Below, piece after piece: positions 24,741-33,340 of a DNA stretch of 64,000 nt. Each line of letters begins with the position of its first letter. The stretch's first letter is position 1. The notes beneath the pieces were generated by a model that was given only the letters and a program-made list of their open reading frames with translations, had not been told where the DNA came from and searched no databases. The DNA lies in assembly GCA_963840275.1 (NCBI GenBank), contig CAWIYK010000010.1, positions 62,001-126,000 on the forward strand, in the 5' to 3' direction. A program made the translations under genes and the position numbers. Origin of the DNA: Actinophytocola sp963840275 (GTDB taxonomy: Bacteria > Actinomycetota > Actinomycetes > Mycobacteriales > Pseudonocardiaceae).

Positions 24741-25142
24741 TCAGCTCTTCTTCGCGCGGGTGCGGCGCTTGGCGGGAGCCTTCGCGGGCTTCTGCTCCGC
24801 GTCCGCCTTCGCCTGCCGGTAGGCCTCGACGACGTGTGAGGGGATTCGGCCGCGACCGGACAGCCCGAATCCGTTCTCGTTTGCCCACGCCCGGACCAGC
24901 CCGGCGTCGTTCGCCGCGCCGGAACCGTTTTGACCCGCCTTCGAGCCGCGCTTGATGCGACCGCCGACACGCCGCCCCGACTCGACGAACTCGGCAAGGC
25001 TGCCGCGCAGCCGCTCCGCGTTGTCCTCGGTCAGGTCGATCTCGTAGGTCACGCCGTCCAGACTGAAGAGGACGGTGGAAACATCCGAAGAAGTCGTGCC
25101 GTCCAGATCGTCGACTAGCTGAACCAATACCTGCTGTGCCAT
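24741..25142 (-). CDS. lsr2: Lsr2-like nucleoid-associated protein
   Basis: 133 residues from ATG 25142. The N-terminal dimerisation domain (MAQQVLVQLVDDLDGTTSSD) leads to YEIDLTEDNAERLRGSLAEF. A C-terminal AT-hook-like DNA-binding domain follows (VRAWANENGFGLSGRGRIPS, with the RGR minor-groove motif, then HVVEAYRQA). A basic tail (KAPAKRRTRAKK) is longer than in the mycobacterial protein. Lsr2 bridges and silences AT-rich, often acquired DNA. The 3' side (24317-24740) holds no supported gene; the 5' side is a 459-bp gap. Confidence 0.93.
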   Translation of the reverse strand: MAQQVLVQLVDDLDGTTSSDVSTVLFSLDGVTYEIDLTEDNAERLRGSLAEFVESGRRVGGRIKRGSKAGQNGSGAANDAGLVRAWANENGFGLSGRGRIPSHVVEAYRQAKADAEQKPAKAPAKRRTRAKKS

Positions 25143-25601
25143 CGTGCTGCTCCTGAGACGCCGTGCACGGGGATTCGTGCATACCCGCTGGTTTGTATCG
25201 CAACTTAGCAAATAATCAGCGGAAGAGTTCGAAAACGCAAGTGACCTGGATGTTTTAGTAGGTCACGAGTGGAACTCAGGGTGATGACGCCGAGACGCGC
25301 CGTCGAAATACTGAGAGCAACATCTCTAGGCAACCATCGATTACCTGCTCCAGGTCGCGCCGGCGAACAGTTTCGCGCACGACGGTCCGGCAAGGTCCAG
25401 ACCACTGTACGACCGGTCGGCCCGGACCGTCCCCTTCGGACCGTACACAGTGGGCGACCACGCTGCGTCACGCTAGGTTTCTTAGCGTGACACCGTAGTT
25501 CACTCGCGTTTGGCGTCCTATTTGTCCGTGGGGTGTGGCGTTGGGCTGCCGGATCTGCTTACTTGTGCTGGACCGGGTTCCCGTTCCGTTCCGAAAGTCG
25601 G
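25143..25601. other. Long intergenic region between Lsr2 and the desaturase, with a perfect hairpin
   Basis: The region is 459 bp, moderately AT-rich near the Lsr2 start as expected for its autoregulated promoter. At 25467-25491 a perfect 9-bp stem (GTCACGCTA/TAGCGTGAC) with a 7-nt loop is present. Upstream of it, CCACTGTACG and CGTACACAGTGG form an imperfect inverted pair. No frame shows coding bias. The hairpin is not downstream of any gene on either strand, so it is more likely a regulatory structure than a terminator. Confidence 0.5.
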
Positions 25602-26570
25602 GTGACGTCAGTCGTGGATCTCACAGTCGAAGCGGATACCGACCGCCCCGCCCCATCGCGCGAGGCCAGGCCCATGCACGGGCCGCCCAGGGGCCTGTGG
25701 CCCCAGATCGGCACCTACTTCTTCATCCTCGGTCCGTTCGCCGCGCTCGTCGCCGCGGTCCCGCTGACGTGGGGCTGGGGCCTCGGCTGGCTCGACGTCG
25801 CGCTCGCGGTCGCCTTCTACACGGCGACGTGCCTCGGCGTGACCGTCGGCTTCCACCGCTACTTCACCCACCGCGCGTTCAAGGCGACCCGGGCGCTGCG
25901 GGTCGCGCTCGCGATCGTCGGCAGCATGGCGCTGCAGGGCCCGATCACGCACTGGGTCGCCGACCACCGCCGCCACCACGCGTTCTCCGACCGCGACGGC
26001 GACCCGCACTCGCCGTGGGCGTTCGGCACCGGACCGGTCGCGCTCGTCAAGGGCTTCTGGCACGCGCACATGGGGTGGCTGTTCGACCGCAACCTCACCA
26101 ACGCCGAGCGGTTCGCCCCGGACCTGTTGGCCGACAAGGACATCGTGCGGGTGCACCGCCAGTTCGGCCTGTGGACGGCGGTCACGCTGCTCGCGCCCGC
26201 CGTGCTCGGCGGCCTCATCGCGTGGTCGTGGTGGGGTGCGGTGACCGCGTTCTTCTGGGCCGGGCTCGTGCGGGTGTCGTTCCTGCACCACGTCACGTGG
26301 TCGGTGAACTCGATCTGCCACATGGTCGGCTCGCGGCCGTTCGCCGCGCGGGACCGGTCGGCGAACTTCTGGCCGCTCGCGATCCTGTCCATGGGCGAGT
26401 CGTGGCACAACCTGCACCACGCCGACCCGACCTGCGCGCGGCACGGCGTGCGGCGCGGGCAGATCGACGTCTCGGCGCGGCTGATCTGGTTCCTCGAGAA
26501 GTTCGGGTGGGCCACCGACGTGCGGTGGCCGACGCAGAAGCGCCTCTCGACCCTGGCCGCCCGCCGCTGA
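25602..26570 (+). CDS. Membrane fatty-acyl-CoA desaturase (delta-9 type)
   Basis: About 322 residues from GTG 25602 (GTG 25614 also possible). All three histidine boxes of the di-iron desaturase are present: HRYFTH, HRRHH and HNLHH. Hydrophobic pairs flank them (YFFILGPFAALVAAVPL, AVAFYTATCLGVTVGFH, LAPAVLGGLIAWSWW). It inserts a cis double bond into saturated acyl chains at the membrane. No ferredoxin or reductase gene is adjacent. It is convergent with the SGNH gene, 2 bp apart. Confidence 0.93.
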   Translation: MTSVVDLTVEADTDRPAPSREARPMHGPPRGLWPQIGTYFFILGPFAALVAAVPLTWGWGLGWLDVALAVAFYTATCLGVTVGFHRYFTHRAFKATRALRVALAIVGSMALQGPITHWVADHRRHHAFSDRDGDPHSPWAFGTGPVALVKGFWHAHMGWLFDRNLTNAERFAPDLLADKDIVRVHRQFGLWTAVTLLAPAVLGGLIAWSWWGAVTAFFWAGLVRVSFLHHVTWSVNSICHMVGSRPFAARDRSANFWPLAILSMGESWHNLHHADPTCARHGVRRGQIDVSARLIWFLEKFGWATDVRWPTQKRLSTLAARR

Positions 26571-26572
26571 TA

Positions 26573-27373
26573 TCACCGCTCGTGCCCCGGCTGGGGCGCG
26601 CCGGCGCGTCTGACGAACGTCGACAGCGCGTAGGGAACGAGGTCGTGGCCGCGGCGGACCAGCCACGGCACGCCCTTGAACACGAGCCAGCCCCAGCGGG
26701 CGACCCGGCCGGGCGTGCGGCCGCCCGCGCACCGCAGCGACACCTCGCGGTGGACCCGGGTGCCCGCCTGCGCGAGCCGGTCGGCGATGGCGCGCGCGAG
26801 CAGCCGGTGGCCCAGCTCGGACGGGTGCAGCCGGTCCACCGCCCACGCGTCCAGCCGGTAGATCCCGGGCAGCTGCCCGAGGTCGATGACCGCGACGCCG
26901 TGCCGGGCGCCGACGGTGTCGAAGATCTCGTTGAGCGCGGCGATCCGCGACGCGAGCGCGCGGCGCAGCGGTCCGGGGAGCCGGAAGACGCGGTGGTGGT
27001 CGTGGTACCGCACGGTGATCACCGTGGGCCCCGCCGCGACGAGTGTGCCGACCACGTGGTCGAAGTCGGCGAGCAGGCGTACGGGGTCGAAGTCCGAGCG
27101 CATGGTGTCGTTCATGCCGACCAGCAGCACGGCGACGTCCGGCCGCGCCGCGAGTGCCGCGGGCAGCTGGTTCTCCAGCACGCCACCGACCCGGGAGCCG
27201 CTGACCGCGAGGTTGGCGAGTCGGGCGCCGCCGAGCGCGTCGGCGAGCATCGGCGCGAACCCGCGCCATCCGCCGCCGCGCGCGGGATCGCCGATGCCGA
27301 CGCCGATGGAGTCGCCGAGCACAGCAAGAACCAGCCCCGTCGGGGCAGCGTCTACCAGCACGGCTCGCATCAT
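26573..27373 (-). CDS. SGNH/GDSL-type esterase
   Basis: 266 residues (ATG 27370 also possible). Block I VLAVLGDSIGVGIGD holds the nucleophile Ser. Block III is VLLVGMNDTM and block V DRLHPSELGH holds the Asp and His. No signal peptide is present, so it is probably cytoplasmic. A basic C-terminal stretch (RCAGGRTPGRVARWGWLVFK) follows the catalytic domain. A second SGNH gene of the same architecture lies at 29360-30130, suggesting an old duplication. The substrate is unknown. Confidence 0.88.
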   Translation of the reverse strand: MMRAVLVDAAPTGLVLAVLGDSIGVGIGDPARGGGWRGFAPMLADALGGARLANLAVSGSRVGGVLENQLPAALAARPDVAVLLVGMNDTMRSDFDPVRLLADFDHVVGTLVAAGPTVITVRYHDHHRVFRLPGPLRRALASRIAALNEIFDTVGARHGVAVIDLGQLPGIYRLDAWAVDRLHPSELGHRLLARAIADRLAQAGTRVHREVSLRCAGGRTPGRVARWGWLVFKGVPWLVRRGHDLVPYALSTFVRRAGAPQPGHER

Positions 27374-27470
27374 CCGTGCGGCAGTCGCACAGCCGGTGAG
27401 AACGCGGTGAGCGGCGGGTGGCGGCTCGGCGAATTCGCCTGTCCGGCAGCGGGTTCAGCCGGGCGCCACG

Positions 27471-28271
27471 TCACTTGCCGATGCTTGTCGCCCAATGCGT
27501 TGGCCGCAGGAGAATGTGCGGGAAGGTTGTCGACTCGTCACCTTGCGCGGAGTTCAGCTGGAACTGTGTGAGGAACAACGCGTCCGTCAGGTTCGCGCCC
27601 CGCAGGTCGGCGTCGCGCAGGTCGGCGCCGATGAGGTCGGCGCCACGTAGGTCGGCCTCGCGCAGGTCGGCGCCGATCAGGTATGCGCCGCGCAGGTTCG
27701 CGCCCCGCAGGTCCGCACAGCGCAGCCGTGCGCCGACCAGATCCGCGCCGCGGTGGTCCTTCTTCCTGCGCACCTCGGCACGCAGCAGCTCACTGGTGCG
27801 CGCGAGCAGCGGGCGCACCTTGTGGCGCAACGCATCGAGGTCGGTCGACAGCAGGGTGGCCGCGTCGGCGTGCGTCAGTTCGTCGACCTCGACGCGGAGC
27901 GCCGCGAGGTCGTCCGCGGGGGACCTGGTCTCGGCTTCCGTGAGGTACCAGAGGATCTCGTGCAGCTGCCGCATCACCGCGAACACGTCGAACATCTCCC
28001 CGGCCGTGTCCGGCGCGTCCCGCCAGCTGCGGCCGCCGTAGGTGACCTGGGCGACCTTCTGGCCCGCACCGTGGCAGTCGAACACCGTGCAGCCGGCAAA
28101 CCCCTGCGGGCGCAGGGTTTCGTGGATGCCGCAGCGGAAGTCGGCGAGCAGGTTGGGACACGGCGTGCCCGCCGGCTTGTCGATGGCGAAGTCCGAGGAC
28201 GCCGCGAACGCCGGTGCCACGCAACACAAACCGAAACAGTTCGCGCAGTCGGCTCGCAGCGTGGTGGCCAT
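27471..28271 (-). CDS. Cys-rich pentapeptide-repeat protein
   Basis: About 266 residues from ATG 28271. The N-terminal part has many cysteines (CANCFGLCC, then CPNLLADFRCGIH, then GCTVFDC), able to hold a metal or cluster. A helical linker follows. Then come about 14 tandem A(D/N)LxG-type pentapeptides (ADLVGARLRCADLRGANLRG, then AYLIGADLREADLRGADLIG) forming a right-handed quadrilateral helix. Similar two-part proteins occur across actinomycetes with unknown role; some pentapeptide proteins mimic DNA and bind gyrase. It is divergent from the serine-hydrolase gene across 23 bp. Confidence 0.85.
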   Translation of the reverse strand: MATTLRADCANCFGLCCVAPAFAASSDFAIDKPAGTPCPNLLADFRCGIHETLRPQGFAGCTVFDCHGAGQKVAQVTYGGRSWRDAPDTAGEMFDVFAVMRQLHEILWYLTEAETRSPADDLAALRVEVDELTHADAATLLSTDLDALRHKVRPLLARTSELLRAEVRRKKDHRGADLVGARLRCADLRGANLRGAYLIGADLREADLRGADLIGADLRDADLRGANLTDALFLTQFQLNSAQGDESTTFPHILLRPTHWATSIGK

Positions 28272-28294
28272 GGCCGACACGGTAGCGTGTGCGC

Positions 28295-29329
28295 GTGATC
28301 ATCAATCGCAGGTCCGCACTCGGCCTCGGCACCGTCGCGACCGCTGGAGCGGTCCTCGGTACCGCCGCCACCGCCAGCGTCGCCGCCGCGTCGGCGGCAC
28401 CGGCCGCGTCCGCGCCGGACGCCGCGCAGGCCGCACGTCGCGTCGCGCGGGCGTACGCGCGGGAGACCGAGCGCGCGGAGGGCGTCTGGTCCTCCTACCT
28501 GACCGTCACCGGCGCGGACGGCGCGCAGCTGGTGGCCGTCGAGGAAGGCGCGGACACTGTCGTCGAGGCCTACAGCGTCAACAAGCTCGCGGTCGCCACC
28601 GCGGTGCTCGACAAGATCGACCGCGGTCTGCTCACGCTGGACCAGCGGGTCGAGGTCAGCGCCGACATCGTCATCCAGGACACCGACGGGATCTTCGCGC
28701 TCGACCGCGCCTACCCCAGCTCGATCACGCTCGGGCACGCGATGGCGAACCTGCTGACCGTGTCGGACAACACGGCGGTGCGGCTGTGCGGGCTGGTGTG
28801 CCCGGCGCTGGAGCTGAACGAGATCCTGCGCGGCAAGGGTTTCGTGCACACGCAGGTCGTCCCGGTGTCCAACCCGAACCGGTTCTTCCTCGGGCAGACC
28901 ACGCCGCGCGAGACGCACACGCTGCTGTCCCGCCTCGTCGCCGGCGAGCTGCTGTCGGCCACGTCGACCGACTACCTGCTGAACACCATTCGCTCGATGG
29001 CCGCCTTCGCCGACGGCATGCGGCTGAACCTGACGACCCCGCAGCGGCTGCGCGTGGCGACCAAGGCTGGCTGGTTCGACTCGAGCCGCAACGAGGCGGG
29101 CGTGGTCTTCGCGGCCGACGGCCGCGCGAGCGCGGTCTACTCGCTGTTCGCGACCGGCCCGTTCGTCGGTGACGCGGCGGTCAACGACGCCGACTTCGGT
29201 GCCCCGCACCCGGCGCTGCGGGCCCGCCAGGCACTGGGCAAGGCGCTGTTCGACGCGGTGGAGGGCCTGCCGACCGCGGGCACGCGCGTGCAGCGGACCC
29301 CGAGCTACCGCCCGTCCAACGGCGGCTGA
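28295..29329 (+). CDS. Tat-exported beta-lactamase-fold serine hydrolase (class A-like)
   Basis: 344 residues from GTG 28295 (GTG 28289 in frame). The N-terminus INRRSALGLGTVATAGAVLG is a twin-arginine signal. The fold shows YSVNKLAVATAVLD (the SxxK nucleophile motif), LTVSDNTAVRL (SDN) and a KAGW segment where class A enzymes have KTG. The altered third motif and low-complexity context make a true lactamase uncertain; a DD-peptidase-like or esterase role is also possible. The next gene (SGNH) is convergent. Confidence 0.85.
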   Translation: MIINRRSALGLGTVATAGAVLGTAATASVAAASAAPAASAPDAAQAARRVARAYARETERAEGVWSSYLTVTGADGAQLVAVEEGADTVVEAYSVNKLAVATAVLDKIDRGLLTLDQRVEVSADIVIQDTDGIFALDRAYPSSITLGHAMANLLTVSDNTAVRLCGLVCPALELNEILRGKGFVHTQVVPVSNPNRFFLGQTTPRETHTLLSRLVAGELLSATSTDYLLNTIRSMAAFADGMRLNLTTPQRLRVATKAGWFDSSRNEAGVVFAADGRASAVYSLFATGPFVGDAAVNDADFGAPHPALRARQALGKALFDAVEGLPTAGTRVQRTPSYRPSNGG

Positions 29330-29359
29330 GACGGCAGCACTGAGGGGCGGCGGCGTCCC

Positions 29360-30130
29360 TCAGTGCTCGCTGACGCGGGCCAGGTCCGGGCGTTTCGGCA
29401 GCATGCCGTCGCCCGGCTGGCGCCCGATCACGCGGTTGCGGACCGTCTCGTGGACGGCCGGGTACACGTGGTGGCGCACCCACGTCCAGTGCCGGGCCGC
29501 GACCCGCCAGTACGGCTCGCGGGTCGCGGGCGGCAGCGGCGCGAGCCACTCGTCGACCACGGGCGCGCCGAGCGCGGCGAGCAGGTGCGCGGCGACCCTG
29601 CGGTGGCCGAGCTCGCCGAGGTGCAGCCGGTCGGGGCCGTAGAGGCGGTCGTCGTGGCAGGACGGGTCGTCGCGGACGTCGATCAGCAGCGTGCCGTACT
29701 TCGCCGCGGTCGCCGCGATGAGGCCGTTGAGCTGCTCGACGCGGGGGCGCAGCCGGCCGAGACCGGGGAGCCGGGCGATGTCGGGCAGCGTGAACAGCAC
29801 CATCGTTCGCGCCACGGCCGACATCGCGGCCACCGTCGCGTCCAGCGAGTCGGCCGTCGTCTGCCAGCGGGCCTGCAGGATGTCGTTGCCGCCGCCGAAC
29901 AACGTCACCAGATCCGGCCGCAGGTCGACCGCGAGCGGGACCTGCTCGGCGAGGATCTGGTCGAGCCGCCTGCCGCGCACCGCGAGGTTCGCGTACCGCA
30001 GCGTCGGTTCGACCGCCGCGAGCCGGGTCGCGGTCAGGTCCGTCCAGCCGCGGTAGCCACTGCCGTCGGGGTACGGGTCGTCGAGGCCTTCCGCGCAACT
30101 GTCCCCGAGCGCGACGTATCTGCGGTACAT
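29360..30130 (-). CDS. SGNH/GDSL-type esterase, second copy
   Basis: 256 residues from ATG 30130, with GGAGAG upstream. YVALGDSCAEGLDDPYPDGS is block I, LFGGGNDIL block III and DRLHLGELGH block V with the catalytic Asp and His. A C-terminal arm (EPYWRVAARHWTWVRHHVYP) is similar in placement to the first SGNH protein at 26573. No signal peptide is present. The dispersed repeat region 30213-30335 lies upstream. Confidence 0.88.
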   Translation of the reverse strand: MYRRYVALGDSCAEGLDDPYPDGSGYRGWTDLTATRLAAVEPTLRYANLAVRGRRLDQILAEQVPLAVDLRPDLVTLFGGGNDILQARWQTTADSLDATVAAMSAVARTMVLFTLPDIARLPGLGRLRPRVEQLNGLIAATAAKYGTLLIDVRDDPSCHDDRLYGPDRLHLGELGHRRVAAHLLAALGAPVVDEWLAPLPPATREPYWRVAARHWTWVRHHVYPAVHETVRNRVIGRQPGDGMLPKRPDLARVSEH

Positions 30131-30212
30131 CTCTCCGACGTTAAACTCCTCGGGTCTCCTTCCTGTACACCCGTAGTTCATCTCACGTCGAGTCGTGGCC
30201 GCGGCGCAATGA

Positions 30213-30335
30213 CCCGCGAGTCGAACGTTCGCGACCGGTGAGTCGCACATTCGCCTCTATCGGCGATAGACACGAAACGTCAACTCACTGGGTCCGAACG
30301 GGGGACTCGCGGGTTCTGAGCGTTGGACTCGCGGG
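30213..30335. repeat. Dispersed 3'-end repeat, family A, inverted double copy
   Basis: The minus strand of 30264-30335 matches 3938-4009 with 7 mismatches over 72 bases. It starts one base after the stop of the response-regulator gene. On the plus strand, 30213-30250 carries two more related units (CCCGCGAGTCGAACGTTCG and GTGAGTCGCACATTCG). The two inward-facing halves meet at the palindrome CTATCGGCGATAG (30257-30269). The whole can fold into a long imperfect hairpin. Confidence 0.8.
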
Positions 30336-30336
30336 C

Positions 30337-30981
30337 TCAGACCAGGCCCGCGTCGTGGATCAGCAGCGCTATCTGCGTGCGGTTGCCCGCGTCCAGCTTC
30401 GTGAGCACCCGGGTGATGTGGGACTTCACCGTCGCGATGCTCACGTGCAGCTCCGCGGCTATCTCGGCGTTCGTGCGGCCCTTGCCGACCGCCACCGCCA
30501 CGTCGTGCTCCCGCGCCGACAACCCCGCCAGCGCGGTACGCGCCCGCGCGTACGCCCCCGCCTCCGTCGCCGCGCGGTCCATCAGGCGGCGGGTGATCCT
30601 CGGCGACAGGATCGGCTCGCCGGCGGCCACCCGCCGGATCGCGGTCGCGATCTCCAGCGGCGGCGAGTCCTTCAGCAGGAACCCGCTCGCGCCGGCGCGC
30701 AGCGCACGCAGCACGTTCTCGTCGGTGTCGAACGTCGTCAGCACGATCACCTCCGGCGGGTTGGCCCGCGCCCGCGCGCGCTGCGTCGCCACGATGCCGT
30801 TGACCCTGGGCATCCGGATGTCCATGAGCACGACGTCGGTGGGGTGGGCGTCCAGCGCCGCGGGGACCTGTTCTCCGTCGCCCGCCTCGCCGACGACCCG
30901 CAGCCCGTCGGCGCCGTCGAGCATCATCGTCAGCCCGGAGCGCACCAGCGCGTCGTCGTCGACTACCAGCACCCTGATCAT
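30337..30981 (-). CDS. NarL/LuxR-type response regulator
   Basis: 214 residues. The receiver domain MIRVLVVDDDALVRSGLTMM carries the acidic pair, the phospho-acceptor Asp54 in VVLMDIRMPRVNG and Lys in GFLLKDSPP. The LuxR helix-turn-helix is at about 150-205 (LSAREHDVAVAVGKGRTNAE, then IAAELHVSIATVKSHITRVL). The ATG overlaps the stop of the kinase gene (30978-30981), so the pair is translationally coupled. Its targets are unknown. Confidence 0.93.
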   Translation of the reverse strand: MIRVLVVDDDALVRSGLTMMLDGADGLRVVGEAGDGEQVPAALDAHPTDVVLMDIRMPRVNGIVATQRARARANPPEVIVLTTFDTDENVLRALRAGASGFLLKDSPPLEIATAIRRVAAGEPILSPRITRRLMDRAATEAGAYARARTALAGLSAREHDVAVAVGKGRTNAEIAAELHVSIATVKSHITRVLTKLDAGNRTQIALLIHDAGLV

Positions 30982-32129
30982 GCCGGCCACGGTAGCGACG
31001 CCGACACCAGGAACTCCGTCGCCGTCGCCTGGTGGTCGAGCTGGCCGCCGGCGAGCCGCACGCGTTCGGTGAGCCCGACCAGCCCGCTGCCGGTACCGGG
31101 GATGGCCGACGACCGCCCGAGCGGGTTCGACACGCAGATCCGCAGCAGCGCACCCGGCGTGCCGTCCAGCGCGATCGACACCGGCTGGCCCGGCGCGTGC
31201 TTGCGCGCGTTGGTGAGCGCCTCCTGGACGACCCGGTACGCGGTCCGCGCGGTCGCGCCCGGCACCGACGCCGGGTCGGACACCTCGTCGCGCACCTCGA
31301 CCCGCGTGCCGGTCGACCTGGACTCCGCGACCAGCTCCGGCAGGTCCGCGAGCGCCGGCACGGGCCGGGCCAGGTCGTCGGAACCGTCGTCGCGCAGCAG
31401 CGCGATCACGTCGCGCAGCTCGTTCAGCGCCTGGTGCACGGTCTCCCTGATCACGCCGGCCGCCTGCGACAGCCGCTCCGGCGCCTGGTCGGGCCGGTAC
31501 TCCAGCGCGCCGGCGTACGTCGCGAGCAGCGACAGCCGGTGCGCGAGCACGTCGTGCATCTCGCGGGCGATCTTCGCCCGCTCCGCGGCCCGCGCCTCGG
31601 CGACCCGCCTGCCCTGCTCGGCCTCCGCCCGCAGCGCCCGCTCCTCGAGCGAGGTGATCACCGCGGCCCGCGCGGCCGCCAGCGCGCCCCACCCGACCAA
31701 CCCGGCGTGCAGCACGACGATCAGCGTCAGCCACCAGTTGTAGGACAACCCGCTGGTCGGCTGCCACAACCCACGCGCGGCGTGCGCCGCGATACCGGCG
31801 AGCGCCATCCCGATGGCATGGGGCAGCGGCCGGCAGCGGGCGACCTGCAGCACGCCGATGTTGGCGAGCGGGGTCGCGGTCGGCGCCAGCGCGGCGAGCA
31901 GCACGAACACGATGCCGGTCGCGACCGGCCAGCGGAACATCAGCGGGAACAGCGCGAGACCGACCACGCCGACCGCGATCTCCATGGCGAGGAACGCGCC
32001 ACCGGTCCCGGTGCCGTACTCGCCGTACACGATGGCCGCGACGACCATGCCGACCACGATCATGGTCAGCAGGACTCGGCGCGAGCAGAACAGTTCGGAC
32101 ACGCCACGAGCGTACGAGCCGACCGGCAC
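30978..32129 (-). CDS. NarL-family (DesK-type) sensor histidine kinase
   Basis: 383 residues from GTG 32129 (ATAGG 5 nt upstream; GTG 32102 also possible). Five or so membrane segments fill residues 15-155. The HisKA_3 dimerisation segment has His192 in AKIAREMHDVLAHRLSLLA. The ATPase domain includes VVQEALTNARKHAPG (N box) and GTGSGLVGLTERV (G box). No large extracytoplasmic loop is present, so the signal is probably sensed in the membrane. It partners the coupled response regulator. Confidence 0.92.
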   Translation of the reverse strand: MPVGSYARGVSELFCSRRVLLTMIVVGMVVAAIVYGEYGTGTGGAFLAMEIAVGVVGLALFPLMFRWPVATGIVFVLLAALAPTATPLANIGVLQVARCRPLPHAIGMALAGIAAHAARGLWQPTSGLSYNWWLTLIVVLHAGLVGWGALAAARAAVITSLEERALRAEAEQGRRVAEARAAERAKIAREMHDVLAHRLSLLATYAGALEYRPDQAPERLSQAAGVIRETVHQALNELRDVIALLRDDGSDDLARPVPALADLPELVAESRSTGTRVEVRDEVSDPASVPGATARTAYRVVQEALTNARKHAPGQPVSIALDGTPGALLRICVSNPLGRSSAIPGTGSGLVGLTERVRLAGGQLDHQATATEFLVSASLPWPA

Positions 32130-32210
32130 GTGGGCCTATCGACCAAAGTCGACATCCACACAGCCGTCTGGTTGATGTGGCTGACCCCCGAGCGCGGCGA
32201 AGCTACCGCC

Positions 32211-32807
32211 ATGACCACGACAGTCCCGCGAACCTCGTTCTGGCCGGCGCTCGTCGGCTCGCTGCGCGGCACCGTCCTCGAGATCGGACCGGGGACCGGT
32301 TGCAATTTGCCGTACTACCACCGGGAGGTGCGCTGGCTCGGCATCGAGCCGAAGGCGTCGGCCCGGGCCAGCACCCGCGCGGCCGCCGACCGGCTGGGCA
32401 GGCGGGCGCAGGTGCTGCCCGGCCGCGTGGAGGACCTGGAACTGGCGGACGGCAGCGTCGACGCCGTCGTGTGCTCGTTCGTCCTGTGCTCGGTCGGCGA
32501 CCAGACCGCCGCGCTCGCGTCGCTGCACCGGGTGTTGGCGCCGGGCGGGCGGTTCGTGTTCGCCGAGCACGTCGCCGCGCCGGCCGGCACGTGGGTGCGC
32601 AGGGCACAGAGCACCGTGGCCGGCCTCAGCGCGCTGGTCGGCGTGCGCTGCCGGCCAAACCGGGAGACCGGACCGGCGATCGAGCGTGCCGGCTTCGACA
32701 TCGTGGACCTGCACCGGTTCGACCTGACGGGCGCGTTCGGCGTCCGCATCCCACAACTCGTCGGCGCGGCCACGCGCCGGGACGTCCAGAAAGGACACCA
32801 CTCATGA
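32211..32807 (+). CDS. Small class I methyltransferase
   Basis: 198 residues from ATG 32211. Motif I is VLEIGPGTGCNLPYY. Motif II is GIEPKASARAS, followed by VVCSFVLCSVGDQTAALASL and LAPGGRFVFAEHVAAP. The compact form resembles human METTL7-like or thiol/phospholipid methyltransferases. The stop overlaps the YceI ATG (ATGA 32804-32807). The methylated substrate may be a lipid or isoprenoid bound by YceI, which is speculation. Confidence 0.86.
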   Translation: MTTTVPRTSFWPALVGSLRGTVLEIGPGTGCNLPYYHREVRWLGIEPKASARASTRAAADRLGRRAQVLPGRVEDLELADGSVDAVVCSFVLCSVGDQTAALASLHRVLAPGGRFVFAEHVAAPAGTWVRRAQSTVAGLSALVGVRCRPNRETGPAIERAGFDIVDLHRFDLTGAFGVRIPQLVGAATRRDVQKGHHS

Positions 32808-33340
32808 CCGACACGGCCACCGAGACCGTCGAGGTGCCCGCCGCGGGCGCCTACCGCATCGACCCGACCGAGTCGACGATCTCCTTCACCACCAGGCACA
32901 TGTTCGGCCTCGGCGGGGTCCGCGGCACGTTCGCGCTGCGCGCGGGTCACGTGCACGTCGCCGACCCGACGCAGGGCTCCGCGGTCCGCGCGACGATCGA
33001 CGCCGCCAGCTTCGACACCGGATCGTCCATGCGGGACAACACGGTCCGGTCGAAGCAGTACCTGGAGACCGACCGCTTCCCGGACATCACGTTCGTCTCG
33101 ACCGGACTGTCGCGTGCGGACGGTTGGGTCCTGCACGGCGAGCTGACCGTCAAGGACCGGACGCACCCGCTCGACGTGCGGGTCGACGAGGTGCGGGTGG
33201 TCGGCGACAAGCTGCGGCTACGCGCGTCCGGCGTGGTGGACCGCTACGCGTGGGGTGTCACCGCGATGAAGGGCATGACCGGCAGGCGCCTGCGGTTCAC
33301 CCTCGCGCTAGTCGCCACTCACGCGCGGTCGATGGCGTAG
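32804..33340 (+). CDS. YceI-family lipid/isoprenoid-binding protein
   Basis: 178 residues. AGAYRIDPTESTISFTTRHM starts the YceI lipocalin-like barrel. ASFDTGSSMRDNTVRSKQYL carries the conserved D-x4-RD-x7-F pattern with ETDRFPDITF. No signal peptide is seen, so it is cytoplasmic. AAAGGA lies 9 nt upstream inside the methyltransferase gene, with which it is coupled. YceI proteins bind long polyprenyl or amphiphilic molecules. It overlaps the convergent RidA gene by 22 bp. Confidence 0.9.
   Translation: MTDTATETVEVPAAGAYRIDPTESTISFTTRHMFGLGGVRGTFALRAGHVHVADPTQGSAVRATIDAASFDTGSSMRDNTVRSKQYLETDRFPDITFVSTGLSRADGWVLHGELTVKDRTHPLDVRVDEVRVVGDKLRLRASGVVDRYAWGVTAMKGMTGRRLRFTLALVATHARSMA

Noticed and set aside
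25392..25406. Second possible dre site (GGTCCAGACCACT) in the Lsr2-desaturase gap
   Set aside because: One arm is incomplete and the central TCTAGA is altered, about 12 of 16 matches. It is not a palindrome and is not close to a start codon.
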